A stretch of 45,753 nucleotides of DNA from Bacillota bacterium (GCA_023423335.1 JAFAFU010000066.1:1-45753), one strand, 5' to 3'; shown: positions 1 to 8,577, numbered from the stretch's first letter. Numbers and translations are program-made. Notes: generated by a model from the sequence alone, not told the origin.

Positions 1-1577
1 GTCGTAAGCATTGCTTCAAGAAGAGACTGAATAGCTACACATAATTTTTTGCTATATTCCCTTGCCAGTTTAACAAGTTCATCATCAAAGTATCGCTTGA
101 TAGTCTGCATTATTTCAATTTTGCGGCGTATGACAGCATTGCTACTATTGCTCTCCACTGCAGCATCAAAGTCTTTTTTCTGCTTATTTAAATATAGCTT
201 TAGCTTGGACAATCTATCGCGGTATTTATTAAGCTCTGAGTCAATATTCTTGTTCTCAGCCTCCAAAGCACGACGCCTGTCAACCAATCCTTGGATATCA
301 GTAATTACCTTTAATTCCTCGTCTATACTACGAATCTTATCCTCTGTTTCATGCTGCTGGCGTTTAAAATCCAGCACCTTTTTAATATGCTTCGAGAGGT
401 CATAGCGAGTAGCGGTTGCAGCCGTTTCGGCTTCGCGCGTGAATATATCGTATACACGCTTGTATGAAGCCGGAGGCAATAGGTCAAGATAATGTGATAG
501 ATGGTTTCTGGCGTTCTCGTCCAACGGTTGCCCACAAATACATTTTCCATCACCATGCAGAAGAGCTTCAATTAGAGGCTTCTCAATTCCGGGTATTAAA
601 GTCTCAGTATCCAACTTATGTTTAAGTTTCTTTTTGGCAAGCATCACGTTTCGGGAAGCGAGGATTTTTGGGTAATACTGAACCAATCGTTCTCCAAAGA
701 GAAGCTGTTCATCATCAATTTGTTTTGCCATCGAGTCGGCACTATTCTTAAGTATCTTGCGAAGCTCTTCATACTCCTTTCGCGTTTTTGCGCCACCAAT
801 AGTTTCAGATATCTCTCTGATTTCCTGAATATTAGCTGTTTTGGTTGCTTCGCGTGAATCAATGTTTGCATCGATTTCTTCAATTTGCTCTGTGGCATTT
901 TCTATATTGGTTCTGAATGCTTCAATATCTGCTTGATTACCTGAACCAGTCCTGCTCAGATACAGCTTACCAATAACAGATGTCTTAATATCAGGTGAAC
1001 CGATGTGCCGTGAAGCTTTTTCGTAAAGATGAAGATTGAAGATTGAATACAAGGCTTTCTTTAGCTTTTTCGATGAATCCTGACCTTTTTCCATTAGGTC
1101 GGTTATCATGCGTTCACCATCAAAAAAGAAGTAAGTTGATAAGCCTGATGGCAGCACCTTCTCAATGAAAACACTACTGTCACCCGGTACACGTTCCCAA
1201 TCATAGTCTTCTGTTTTATAACTGAGAGTCACACGCTTATTCGTATTGATGGAAGATGACATTTTCTTTTGATACTGCCATTCACGACGCAGAAGGTACA
1301 ACTTCCCCTCCTGTTCGAATTCAATGTCACCAATAACTGAGAATGTTGAATTTATCGCTTGCTCTGACTCAAATTCAAGATTATACAGTTTATCGCTTGA
1401 GCTCTTGTTGAATGAAGTTGTGTTGTAAAAAACCCATTGAAACAACTGATGGAGGGTTGTTTTCCCCGTACCGTTGCCGCCATAAATAATATTTACCTTT
1501 CCATCGGTAGAAAAGCAGATGTCGCCGCGCATCTTGAACGCGCGAAAGTTCTCATACCCAATGCGCCTAATTTTCAT
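1..1577 (-). CDS. DndD-like SMC/Rad50-type ATPase (3' end beyond window)
   Basis: The frame stays open from the ATG at 1577 to the window edge, so about 525 residues are visible and the C-terminus is missing. Residues 33-40 read GGNGTGKT, a Walker A loop directly after a short beta-strand N-terminus, as in RecF/SMC/DndD ATPases. Around residue 150 there is an FFFDGE motif, characteristic of the DndD branch. Long charged heptad-like stretches on both sides of a CICGQ motif (Cys346, Cys348) suggest a coiled coil with a zinc-hook-like tip. The Walker B/signature half must lie beyond base 1. Last visible gene of a four-gene operon; its ATG overlaps the stop of the 53-aa gene by 11 bases. It probably binds or senses DNA with the helicase encoded upstream. 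No dnd modification genes are visible, so the DndD label describes fold only. Codon use is AT-rich compared with the genes after about 8.7 kb. Confidence 0.85.
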   Translation of the reverse strand, partial: MKIRRIGYENFRAFKMRGDICFSTDGKVNIIYGGNGTGKTTLHQLFQWVFYNTTSFNKSSSDKLYNLEFESEQAINSTFSVIGDIEFEQEGKLYLLRREWQYQKKMSSSINTNKRVTLSYKTEDYDWERVPGDSSVFIEKVLPSGLSTYFFFDGERMITDLMEKGQDSSKKLKKALYSIFNLHLYEKASRHIGSPDIKTSVIGKLYLSRTGSGNQADIEAFRTNIENATEQIEEIDANIDSREATKTANIQEIREISETIGGAKTRKEYEELRKILKNSADSMAKQIDDEQLLFGERLVQYYPKILASRNVMLAKKKLKHKLDTETLIPGIEKPLIEALLHGDGKCICGQPLDENARNHLSHYLDLLPPASYKRVYDIFTREAETAATATRYDLSKHIKKVLDFKRQQHETEDKIRSIDEELKVITDIQGLVDRRRALEAENKNIDSELNKYRDRLSKLKLYLNKQKKDFDAAVESNSSNAVIRRKIEIMQTIKRYFDDELVKLAREYSKKLCVAIQSLLEAMLT

Positions 1578-1728
1578 CGTCCGCCACCGCCTTTTCAAGT
1601 TCGGAAAGAATGGCATTGACAATTCGACCACGAATCTCATTGTTTTCTGCTTCCGCAGATTCCATGTTCTCCTGCTCAATTGAAATTATTTTTCCAATCA
1701 TGTCCTCAATAATCGTTTCGTTATTCAT
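1567..1728 (-). CDS. 53-aa acidic protein wedged between helicase and ATPase genes
   Basis: The ORF starts MNNETIIEDM and encodes 53 residues rich in Glu/Asp, predicted mostly helical, with no Cys or membrane segment. Its start overlaps the end of the helicase gene by 8 bases and its stop overlaps the ATPase start by 11 bases. A GGAGG lies about 6 bases before this ATG, which decides the start over the longer upstream reading. The tight double overlap and good ribosome site argue for a real, translationally coupled gene. Function is unknown; a bridging subunit or inhibitor for its neighbours is inference only. Confidence 0.65.
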   Translation of the reverse strand: MNNETIIEDMIGKIISIEQENMESAEAENNEIRGRIVNAILSELEKAVADDEN

Positions 1729-3763
1729 CAAGTTCCTCCACATCCGGCGCTGTTTCGCCAATTATTTGTTCAAGTGTTATACCATAATCGGGCAGTTGCG
1801 TTTCCAACGCTCTGAGAAGTTCATCCGCATTGGTCGCCAACCTGGCATATTCATAATATCGTCGGAACTCTATTAGCGCAATGCGTGGCGTTGCTGTCGA
1901 CGGTAGAACAATCACATCAAATATCCTCGCAGATTTTTTCCCATCATGTTTTCTCAGTATGCGGCCTCTCCGCTGAACAAACTCTCTTAAGTTGTCGTTG
2001 CTTGATAATATCAGTGCTGATTTGATGGAAGGTATATTTATTCCCTCATCCAAACACCTAATAGCCGCAAGTGCAGTCAAATCTCCATTATTAAAACGTT
2101 CAACAATATCCATGCGTTTGACGATATTTTCGCTTGCAGTAAACTGTGCAGGACGGTGTCCATGTGCATCCAGTCGTCTTTTTACAAACTGAATATGCCG
2201 TAGCTCGTTCCCTTCGTCATCGAACAGATGTCCGTCACCGCAATAGCATATAAAATGGTCTTTGTCGGACACTTTATCCAAAACAGAATCCATCAACCTG
2301 ATTTTTTCTTCGGCCATTGAAATAATTCTAAGTTGTCGTCTTCGCAGCTTGATAAATTCCTCAACATTGATTAACACTCCCTGAGGATTAAAACAGGCAG
2401 CCATTCGTCTGACAACAGAAATAAATTCTTCTTCCTCCTGCTCTGTAGCATCGACATAAATCGGATGGTATGAATACGGAACCAAATACCCCTTTTCAAG
2501 AGCATATTCAATAGGTAAATTATAAACTCGACCGCCAAACCAAGCCATTAATTCATCTCCAATTGCGGTGTTTATGCCCGTAAAAGGAGTAGCACTCAAG
2601 CCCAAAAGGTAATCGTATTTTTCCAAAAGCCAGTCCGGCCTTGGTGTAAAACGGTGTGCTTCATCCACAATCAATAGACGTTTACTGGGGGTGGTAGACA
2701 ATACATTCTCGAACCGCTCCTTGTTAAACGACATAATTGTAGATATAATAACTATCTGGTTGTCCGGATAATGTTTGGAGCGGATTATCTCTTCTTTGAT
2801 TTCTTGTTCCCATGTGGGGTTTTCAGAAGACACCTTAACAATCCTTGATTCAGCAAATACCTTCTTTACATCTTCGTACCACTGTTGTACCAAGTGCTTA
2901 TATGGAGCGCAGATAACGATAATCGTCTTTTCATGTTGCTGTAACCTGTCAGCGGCATAAATTGCAGTCCAAGTTTTACCTGTTCCAGTAGCCATAACGA
3001 AGAAGCCCTTGTATCCATTCTGCTCCCAAGCATTGATTGCCTCTTCTTGATAGCTACGAAGGACAACAGCCTTTTGTTTACGGTTTGCCTCTCGTTTTGA
3101 TACAACTTGCAATATGCATTTTTTAATGGCTTCCCTAAAATCATAAACATCTACATAGGGATTCGTTCCTTCCCACAGCGAATCAAATTCATGAACTTCA
3201 TCATCAACTGTTGTTGACTCATTATCTATCCAACTACGTGCAATGCGTACTTTTTCATAATTTTGTGTGTAACCGTATTCTGTGGAATTTGAAGAACCGA
3301 AAAATGCTATGCGATTACCGTTGGAGTCCTCAACAATTCCAAACTTATCATGATATATGCCCAGCCCTTTTGTTACCGCGACTTTAACATCCATTATACC
3401 GCTTGCCACCAATTCAGAAAGGATGTCCAAATTCGAATCATCAAGCCGTTCAATTTCTTCTTCGAAAGTTAGAAGGAAGGAATTCTCAATAATCTCATTC
3501 CTTTTGGAATAGCCAATTTTTATAGCCTCGATATCCGCATCACTCAAGCGTTGGCTTGTAACAAGTTGAATTTTACCGCCACTCCTGACAAGCGATACTA
3601 TTCCATCAAGAACAATCGCAATAACCCCGGAGGAAAAGAATCCTGAACTCCTCCTGTATCGTTTAGCAACTTTTAGGCATGGTTTAATCAACGATTCTGA
3701 AATGGTATTTTCTCCGTAACTAACATAACTTTTATTTAGATGTAAATCTTGCAAATTAGGCAT
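1721..3763 (-). CDS. PLD-like nuclease / SF2 DEAH helicase fusion
   Basis: 680 residues. The N-terminal part (about 1-200) is a phospholipase-D-like nuclease domain with the HxK...D...GSxN signature: His138, Lys140, Asp146, then GSSN at 156-159. A superfamily 2 helicase core follows: a QxxAI-type motif near 239, Walker A ATGTGKT at 258-264, DEAH at 367-370, SATPF near 390 and QRRGRILR near 595. The protein ends soon after motif VI, so it lacks the DUF3427 tail often found in PLD-helicase proteins. The single PLD motif suggests dimeric catalysis. The start shares one base (TAATG) with the stop of the 880-aa gene, which means translational coupling. A DNA-translocating nuclease role in defence is inferred from domains and context. 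Confidence 0.9.
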   Translation of the reverse strand: MPNLQDLHLNKSYVSYGENTISESLIKPCLKVAKRYRRSSGFFSSGVIAIVLDGIVSLVRSGGKIQLVTSQRLSDADIEAIKIGYSKRNEIIENSFLLTFEEEIERLDDSNLDILSELVASGIMDVKVAVTKGLGIYHDKFGIVEDSNGNRIAFFGSSNSTEYGYTQNYEKVRIARSWIDNESTTVDDEVHEFDSLWEGTNPYVDVYDFREAIKKCILQVVSKREANRKQKAVVLRSYQEEAINAWEQNGYKGFFVMATGTGKTWTAIYAADRLQQHEKTIIVICAPYKHLVQQWYEDVKKVFAESRIVKVSSENPTWEQEIKEEIIRSKHYPDNQIVIISTIMSFNKERFENVLSTTPSKRLLIVDEAHRFTPRPDWLLEKYDYLLGLSATPFTGINTAIGDELMAWFGGRVYNLPIEYALEKGYLVPYSYHPIYVDATEQEEEEFISVVRRMAACFNPQGVLINVEEFIKLRRRQLRIISMAEEKIRLMDSVLDKVSDKDHFICYCGDGHLFDDEGNELRHIQFVKRRLDAHGHRPAQFTASENIVKRMDIVERFNNGDLTALAAIRCLDEGINIPSIKSALILSSNDNLREFVQRRGRILRKHDGKKSARIFDVIVLPSTATPRIALIEFRRYYEYARLATNADELLRALETQLPDYGITLEQIIGETAPDVEELDE

Positions 3764-6405
3764 TAGTAATCCCCTTCTTCCCAGAAAAACTCGGAGACTA
3801 TAATATCCTCCACTAATCTATCAATATCAGATAAATCGTCTATTTTTATTCGCCGTTCCGTTGTTACAGTAGAGGCATAATCATCTCTGATTGAGTCGAT
3901 ATCCGTTCCGTTTTTCATTATAATAGGTACTGAGTGCATAAACTGTGGCGTAGATGTAACAGCAGAAGCGCAAGTTCCAAATCTATTTATTATCGAATAT
4001 ACCAGCCATTCGGTTATAGGGATTGCTCCTTTGGGAAGTCTGTTAATTACGTTTAACCTGGAAATCTCTGAGTAGTCCATTTCACCGAGCTCCTCAATAA
4101 CGACAGATTCAACTTGAGCAAAATCAGATTTGCTTAAGCCCAGTTCCTCAATGCTCACCAGCTTCTCTTTATTTAGAATAAGATATCTATCACTATAAGA
4201 ATTTAACAACTTTGACAAGTCGTATATCTGTATTTGCTTTTCTTTTGCATAACTTTTAATCTCATCAATATAAACATATTTTTTACCCCAAAACGAACTC
4301 TTAAGAGCCTCCTGCCCGTTTTCAGAATCGAAAGCCTCATTAATTATGTGCGGCCTGCTGAACTTGAAATCATCACTAAAGAAAGCTCGAATAATGCTGA
4401 ACAGATACCAACTTGTATTAATGTTATTATTGCTGATAAAATCAACGTGTTCTCTCTTAATTAAGTCGAATATTCGCTCATCAGAGACAATATGTTCTTT
4501 AGCTACAACTTGCTTCAATACGTGTAAAACACTTTTTTGTTCCGGAAAGATAATGTTAGATTTATGCATATACATTTTATTATACATAGGTATAACATTC
4601 TCGTAGTCAGATAGAGCGAAGTAAATAACAGCTTTAGGTATACCTGGGAACTGTTCCTGCAATTCATAGAAGCTCACTCCATTTATTCTTTGCTTAACGA
4701 AATCTGTAATATTGCTGTAGAAGTTCCCCGATACACCTCCTTTGATTACATAGTCGCGCCGAAATGAGAATCGGTCGGAGAAATACTGTTTCAGGACGCT
4801 CACCAAGTAATATTTATTTTCTATGCCTGCTTCTATAAGCTCTTCGTTAAACCTATGCTGTATCGCATTAGTCATCACCATATCAAAAGGATACTGCTGA
4901 ATAAACTGAAGCATTTCTTCCACGAATTCGGGCGGCAAACTAATTTGCTTGTTTAGAATATAAGTCCCTCTGTCAATAAGCATACAGCGGTCAGCTACGC
5001 GTACCGAAATTGCATGGTCATTCCCAGAGATATTGTCATCCTTGAAAAGAGAAGCATAACCATGCCGAAAACGCCTCATTTCGTCAGTTTGATACAGTTT
5101 TATTCCGTTAGGGAAGAACTTCTCCAGAACAATTTCATATCTGTCTCCCATACGTAATGACTTTTTAATAAGGACATCATCATTCGCTACATAACCACGA
5201 AAAGCAATCTCTGAAATAGCTGTAAGAGGAATGTCAATGCCGTCATTATGCAAAACAGACTTTATCTCATTTAGAACATATTGCTTCTCGACGGGCGTGA
5301 GAAGACCGGGAAACGATACTGAAAACTTCTCGATTTTTTCAGCCCACTCACATTTATCCGACTTTTGCCTAAAAGGAAAGATGCCAGTTCCATTTATTCG
5401 TGGCAGTAAAATTGTTCCTCCCATAATTTCAGAAAGGCAAATTATTTCGTTGACTGTAGTACCTAACTGTTTTAGTTCATCGGCTGATATATAAAACTCA
5501 CTTTCACAAAGAGCCCTCAGTGTTAAGAACAAATCCTTAATAAGTTCCAGTTTGCTTTTTGATTCCCTTATTTTCCTTATTACTTTCTCAGCAAGTTGAC
5601 GAACACGTTCTCTCGTTAAACCCATTTCAACGCCTATCTGTTCCAAGGTTTTCTCAGAAGAAAAGCATCTGTTTTCTGCTACGAATTTTTCCCTAACTTT
5701 TAAATCTGTTACCAATAACTCTAAAACCTGATGTGGCTTTTTTATCCGCTTGATTGCTCTTAATATGTCGAGATAAAGTTCATTGGCAATGGAAGAATTT
5801 ATAGACCATACATTCATGTCTATAAATTCTGAGAGCTTGAAAATGCCTTGCTGTTCGAAGATATCGCTTTGGTAGTCTAATAGGAAAGACAATTTAGCTT
5901 GATGGAAAAATACGTCAATCCCACGAATGAAGTTTTGAAGTTTGTGCAACATCATGTTAGCAAAAAATCTATTGCAAATGTCATCGAGTGCAAATAGTAT
6001 TCTGAAATAAATCTCAGATACTGCTAGCTCATCCGAATCATGAAAGCATATGCTATATGAATTGTCATAATCTATGTATAAATTATCAGTTGTTGTAAAT
6101 TGTTTTATCTGGAATCCAATACCCCCATAGCTTTCGTAAAATTTCAAGCCAGTAATTACGCTTTTATACTCTTGTTCAGCTACAGTGCATGGGTTCATGT
6201 ATTTATCTTCAGAAATAAACTTTCGAACAATTCTCGCAGTGTCAAATCTGAGAGATGCTAGATTAAGCGTAATTAACTCGTCCGTAACAAATAAGGTTAC
6301 CTTAAAGAAAGGTAACATCTCAGAATTTACTTGTGAAGTCATTTGACCATCTTGAAAATCGTCATTTGTATAGACGTTTTCCAAAGCGCAATTATTGTCT
6401 ATCAC
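3763..6405 (-). CDS. Large protein with sigma-70 region-4-like HTH, unknown function
   Basis: 880 residues, first gene of the operon. The start is a GTG with GGAGG seven bases upstream. The only familiar motif is a helix-turn-helix at about 251-282 (TLEQIGVEMGLTRERVRQL), which closely resembles sigma-70 region 4 and its RERVRQ recognition helix. No region 2, no P-loop and no membrane segment are visible. The remaining roughly 600 residues contain several repeated-looking 'F..I...F...F.F....I' segments that could be tandem winged-helix-like units. It is too long and domain-poor for a sigma factor; a DNA-recognition subunit or specificity factor for the helicase/ATPase partners is a better inference. 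AT-rich coding sequence is consistent with acquisition by transfer. Confidence 0.8.
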   Translation of the reverse strand: MIDNNCALENVYTNDDFQDGQMTSQVNSEMLPFFKVTLFVTDELITLNLASLRFDTARIVRKFISEDKYMNPCTVAEQEYKSVITGLKFYESYGGIGFQIKQFTTTDNLYIDYDNSYSICFHDSDELAVSEIYFRILFALDDICNRFFANMMLHKLQNFIRGIDVFFHQAKLSFLLDYQSDIFEQQGIFKLSEFIDMNVWSINSSIANELYLDILRAIKRIKKPHQVLELLVTDLKVREKFVAENRCFSSEKTLEQIGVEMGLTRERVRQLAEKVIRKIRESKSKLELIKDLFLTLRALCESEFYISADELKQLGTTVNEIICLSEIMGGTILLPRINGTGIFPFRQKSDKCEWAEKIEKFSVSFPGLLTPVEKQYVLNEIKSVLHNDGIDIPLTAISEIAFRGYVANDDVLIKKSLRMGDRYEIVLEKFFPNGIKLYQTDEMRRFRHGYASLFKDDNISGNDHAISVRVADRCMLIDRGTYILNKQISLPPEFVEEMLQFIQQYPFDMVMTNAIQHRFNEELIEAGIENKYYLVSVLKQYFSDRFSFRRDYVIKGGVSGNFYSNITDFVKQRINGVSFYELQEQFPGIPKAVIYFALSDYENVIPMYNKMYMHKSNIIFPEQKSVLHVLKQVVAKEHIVSDERIFDLIKREHVDFISNNNINTSWYLFSIIRAFFSDDFKFSRPHIINEAFDSENGQEALKSSFWGKKYVYIDEIKSYAKEKQIQIYDLSKLLNSYSDRYLILNKEKLVSIEELGLSKSDFAQVESVVIEELGEMDYSEISRLNVINRLPKGAIPITEWLVYSIINRFGTCASAVTSTPQFMHSVPIIMKNGTDIDSIRDDYASTVTTERRIKIDDLSDIDRLVEDIIVSEFFWEEGDY

Positions 6406-6506
6406 CCTTTTGCCTCCTATTACAAGAGTTAAAGGCTTTTAAAGCCCTAAATATTACAGCAGAAAAGTATTTTCGAAATTTTTTGTATTATTTCGACATC
6501 ACCTAA

Positions 6507-6535
6507 AGTATAACAATCTATCCACAAATTAACAA
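6507..6535 (-). promoter_or_regulatory. Promoter of the defence-like operon
   Basis: Read on the minus strand, TTGTTA (6530-6535) is followed after 17 bases by TATACT (6507-6512), a good sigma-A pair. Transcription would begin near 6500, leaving a leader of about 95 bases before the GTG at 6405. The leader carries a small GGCTTTTAAAGCC palindrome. Confidence 0.55.
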
Positions 6536-6747
6536 TACCAACAACCCACATTCCTTACAAATTTATAGTTTCTTCCTTATCTCCTTATTTTTCTTCCATT
6601 ATACTATGAAAATACTTATATCGACAACCTGTAATCATTCATATTCATCACATGAACAGGAAATTCAAAAACAACTTATTTATGAAATTCGAAAAGAATT
6701 CAGAAACCATAGATGACAGCCAGACAATCCAATCAAATTTCAAATGA

Positions 6748-7249
6748 GGTACTCTTCTTACCAAACAGGATAAGGAATGGCTTAAGGATTTTAAGATGGA
6801 TTTTACCGAGAACGAAGCCCTTGCTTTATCATTTATAAGAAAAAATGAAGTTATGACCAACAGTGATTATCAGAAATTATGTAATTTGAACCGGGACAGG
6901 TCATTGATAGAGATTAAGGGACTCTTAAATAAGGGATTGATTAAGGCTCAAGGTGTTGGCAGAGGAACCATTTATGTGTTTTCTGATAAAATCAACCAAA
7001 GTGATGACATTGTTACCCCCAAAGATGACCCCCAAAGATAACGTTGAAAACGTAGAAAAAATATTGGCTTATTGTGTAGAAGCACATTCTAAAAAAGAAA
7101 TTCTTGAATATTTAGGCCTTAGTGATGCTAAAAACATGGAAAAAACTTATCTTTATCCTTTGTTAAATGAAGGAAAACTTAAGATGACTCTACCAGATAA
7201 GCCCTCCAGCAGAAATCAAAAATATAAAACTGTAAGAAAGTTCACATGA
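6748..7249 (+). pseudogene. Frameshifted 3' remnant of an AlbA_2/AAA_4-type ATP-binding protein
   Basis: Two reading frames continue one another. The first, with TKQDKEWLKDF then a winged-helix-like part, runs to the stop near 7041. The second continues as VENVEKILAYC to the end RNQKYKTVRKF at 7249. The pattern of winged helix, then 'SKKEILEYLGLS', then 'PDKPSSRNQKY' matches the C-terminus of Schlafen/AlbA_2-like ATP-binding proteins (and some Fic proteins) common in Firmicutes. The N-terminal ATPase part is gone, and an in-frame stop sits at 6745. The shift falls in a near-perfect 13-base tandem repeat (ACCCCCAAAGATG then ACCCCCAAAGATA, about 7014-7039). Read as a decayed gene. Confidence 0.6.
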
Positions 7250-7483
7250 TTACCATTTCTAATGTGCTATGCTATTATTTTCTTATAATACATTGATAAT
7301 ATGTGTTATTATGCTTCTAAAAATACAAAAAGCAAGAGAGAGTATCGCTATTCTCTCCTTCAATACAAATAGCTGAGCTGACGCTTTTAAGAAGAATTTT
7401 AAATAAAGCATGTTGCAATTTTTTATACTCATCTACAGAATCAATCAATATTGATTCATCAAGCAGTTATAAAGTTTTTTAAG

Positions 7484-7517
7484 AAAAACCTTCAAATCAG
7501 CCGACTTGAAGGTTTTT
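7484..7517. terminator. Hairpin terminator in the 7250-7768 gene-free stretch
   Basis: AAAAACCTTCAA and TTGAAGGTTTTT form a perfect 12-bp stem around a 10-base loop, with T-runs in either direction. The surrounding stretch 7250-7483 is AT-rich and I see no gene in it. Confidence 0.6.
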
Positions 7518-7633
7518 AATACCTATATAGCCTGAAAGAGCTCTTGTTTCTCCTTTCCCGATGATAAACTGTTAAACTTTCAATCCTTACATCTGAAACC
7601 TGCATAAACAGGGGCTCCCATAAACTGTGTTAA

Positions 7634-7737
7634 GTTCAAGTCCCCTCAACTGCACTAAGTAAAATCAAGGGTTTCAGAGTTTTTAACAAACTCCGGAACC
7701 CTTGATCTTTTATGTTTGGAATGCAATAGGAATGCAA
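7634..7737 (+). other. Candidate attachment site: tRNA-Leu-like 3' end plus arm-type repeats
   Basis: Bases 7634-7655 read like the T-loop and 3' acceptor strand of a tRNA: G, TTCAAGT, CCCCT, CAACTGC, A, C. Acceptor strands ending CAACTGCA fit clostridial tRNA-Leu genes (recalled from family knowledge). The upstream side cannot form the T stem, so this is only the 3' part, as left at the far end of an integrated element. About 60 bases on, GGAATGCAA occurs twice at an 11-base period (7718-7726 and 7729-7737), like integrase arm-type sites. No integrase gene is visible nearby. Confidence 0.4.
7664..7706. terminator. Long imperfect hairpin terminator
   Basis: ATCAAGGGTT...GAGTTT pairs with AAACTC...AACCCTTGAT, a 10-bp and a 6-bp stem separated by a 3x3 internal loop. 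CTTTT follows on the plus strand. It could end transcription from either side; the RHH gene runs towards it. Confidence 0.55.
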
Positions 7738-7768
7738 CGGGTAGATTAATGAATTTCATTCACCATCA

Positions 7769-8404
7769 TTAAATAATAATAATGTCTTCAGCTTTTTCTG
7801 CGTTCAATAGACTCTCAAGCTTAGTATATTTTGCACCTATAAAAAAACAACTATCCTTTTTCCCTATCGTTACTCTATTTGGTAAAGGGATTGGTTCACC
7901 ATCAAAAAAGCATACCTTGCACTCTTTCTCCGAATCATATTTAAATTCCTTGATTTTAGCATAGTGAGTTATTGCTGATTCAGGCTGTCCACGATAAATT
8001 GCTATATACTTCAAATTTCCTTCTCTGCTATCACTTACTTTACACGGATACCAGCATTTCTCCTCAGCTTCCCCTAAAAATGTGTCTTCAAACCCTCTGC
8101 CATTTGATGATAGTATTACTGTATCATACTTCTCATACTGCGCTTCCTCAATTAAAGCATCCAGATTTATCCCATATTCTTCTTTTAGATATTTCTCGGA
8201 CTCTTCAATGTATTTATGCATTGCTTCTTCAACTAACATGTTTCTGGAAAAACTTTTAGAATCACTAATAGAGGAAAAAACTTTAATAAGCATATCCAGA
8301 CGTTCTAGTATCGAGTCATCGAAATAGACAGCTACTTGCTTTTTTAAAGATTTATTGTTCTTTAGTAATCCTTTAAAATAACCCTTATCAATATTATTCT
8401 CCAT
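7769..8404 (-). CDS. Ribbon-helix-helix DNA-binding protein with C-terminal effector domain
   Basis: 211 residues, ATG with an AACGGAGGAG ribosome site. Residues about 17-65 (KKQVAVYFDDSILERLDML, then a SFSRNMLVEEAMHKYIEE segment) form a CopG/MetJ-type ribbon-helix-helix. The roughly 130-residue C-terminal part contains two surface-strand segments (KYIAIYRGQPESAITHYAKI, KCWYPCKV) and is of a type I do not recognise; it could sense a ligand or partner. It stands alone, with no toxin gene adjacent, so an antitoxin role is not supported. The promoter is overlaid by a large inverted repeat, which implies autorepression. Its position beside the att-like site suggests it is accessory DNA. Confidence 0.75.
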   Translation of the reverse strand: MENNIDKGYFKGLLKNNKSLKKQVAVYFDDSILERLDMLIKVFSSISDSKSFSRNMLVEEAMHKYIEESEKYLKEEYGINLDALIEEAQYEKYDTVILSSNGRGFEDTFLGEAEEKCWYPCKVSDSREGNLKYIAIYRGQPESAITHYAKIKEFKYDSEKECKVCFFDGEPIPLPNRVTIGKKDSCFFIGAKYTKLESLLNAEKAEDIIII

Positions 8405-8434
8405 AATTTAACTCCTCCGTTCTATGTTGTTTGT

Positions 8435-8486
8435 AATATTGATTATAATATTATCTTATACCATTGTCAATATTATAATCAATATT
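8435..8486 (-). promoter_or_regulatory. Consensus promoter embedded in 18-bp inverted repeat (RHH operator)
   Basis: On the minus strand, TTGACA (8465-8470) and TATAAT (8442-8447) are separated by exactly 17 bases, a perfect sigma-A promoter for the RHH gene. AATATTGATTATAATATT (8435-8452) and its exact reverse complement (8469-8486) flank and overlap both boxes. A third, related AAATATTATAATAT lies at 8492-8505. This geometry predicts cooperative autorepression. Confidence 0.8.
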
Positions 8487-8577
8487 GTTTTAAATATTAT
8501 AATATATGGAAGCACCAGAATCTATTGAATGTAAAGTCCCTTGGGCCGCATATAGCGCGTAAATGCCCGTATTCATA

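Noticed and set aside
1..6405. Labelling the operon as Dnd, DISARM or Mokosh
   Set aside because: Individual domains overlap with these systems, but the full gene set, order and the sigma-like 880-aa protein do not fit any of them from memory.
7769..8404. Toxin-antitoxin module
   Set aside because: The RHH protein is 211 aa, longer than typical antitoxins, and no partner gene is adjacent.
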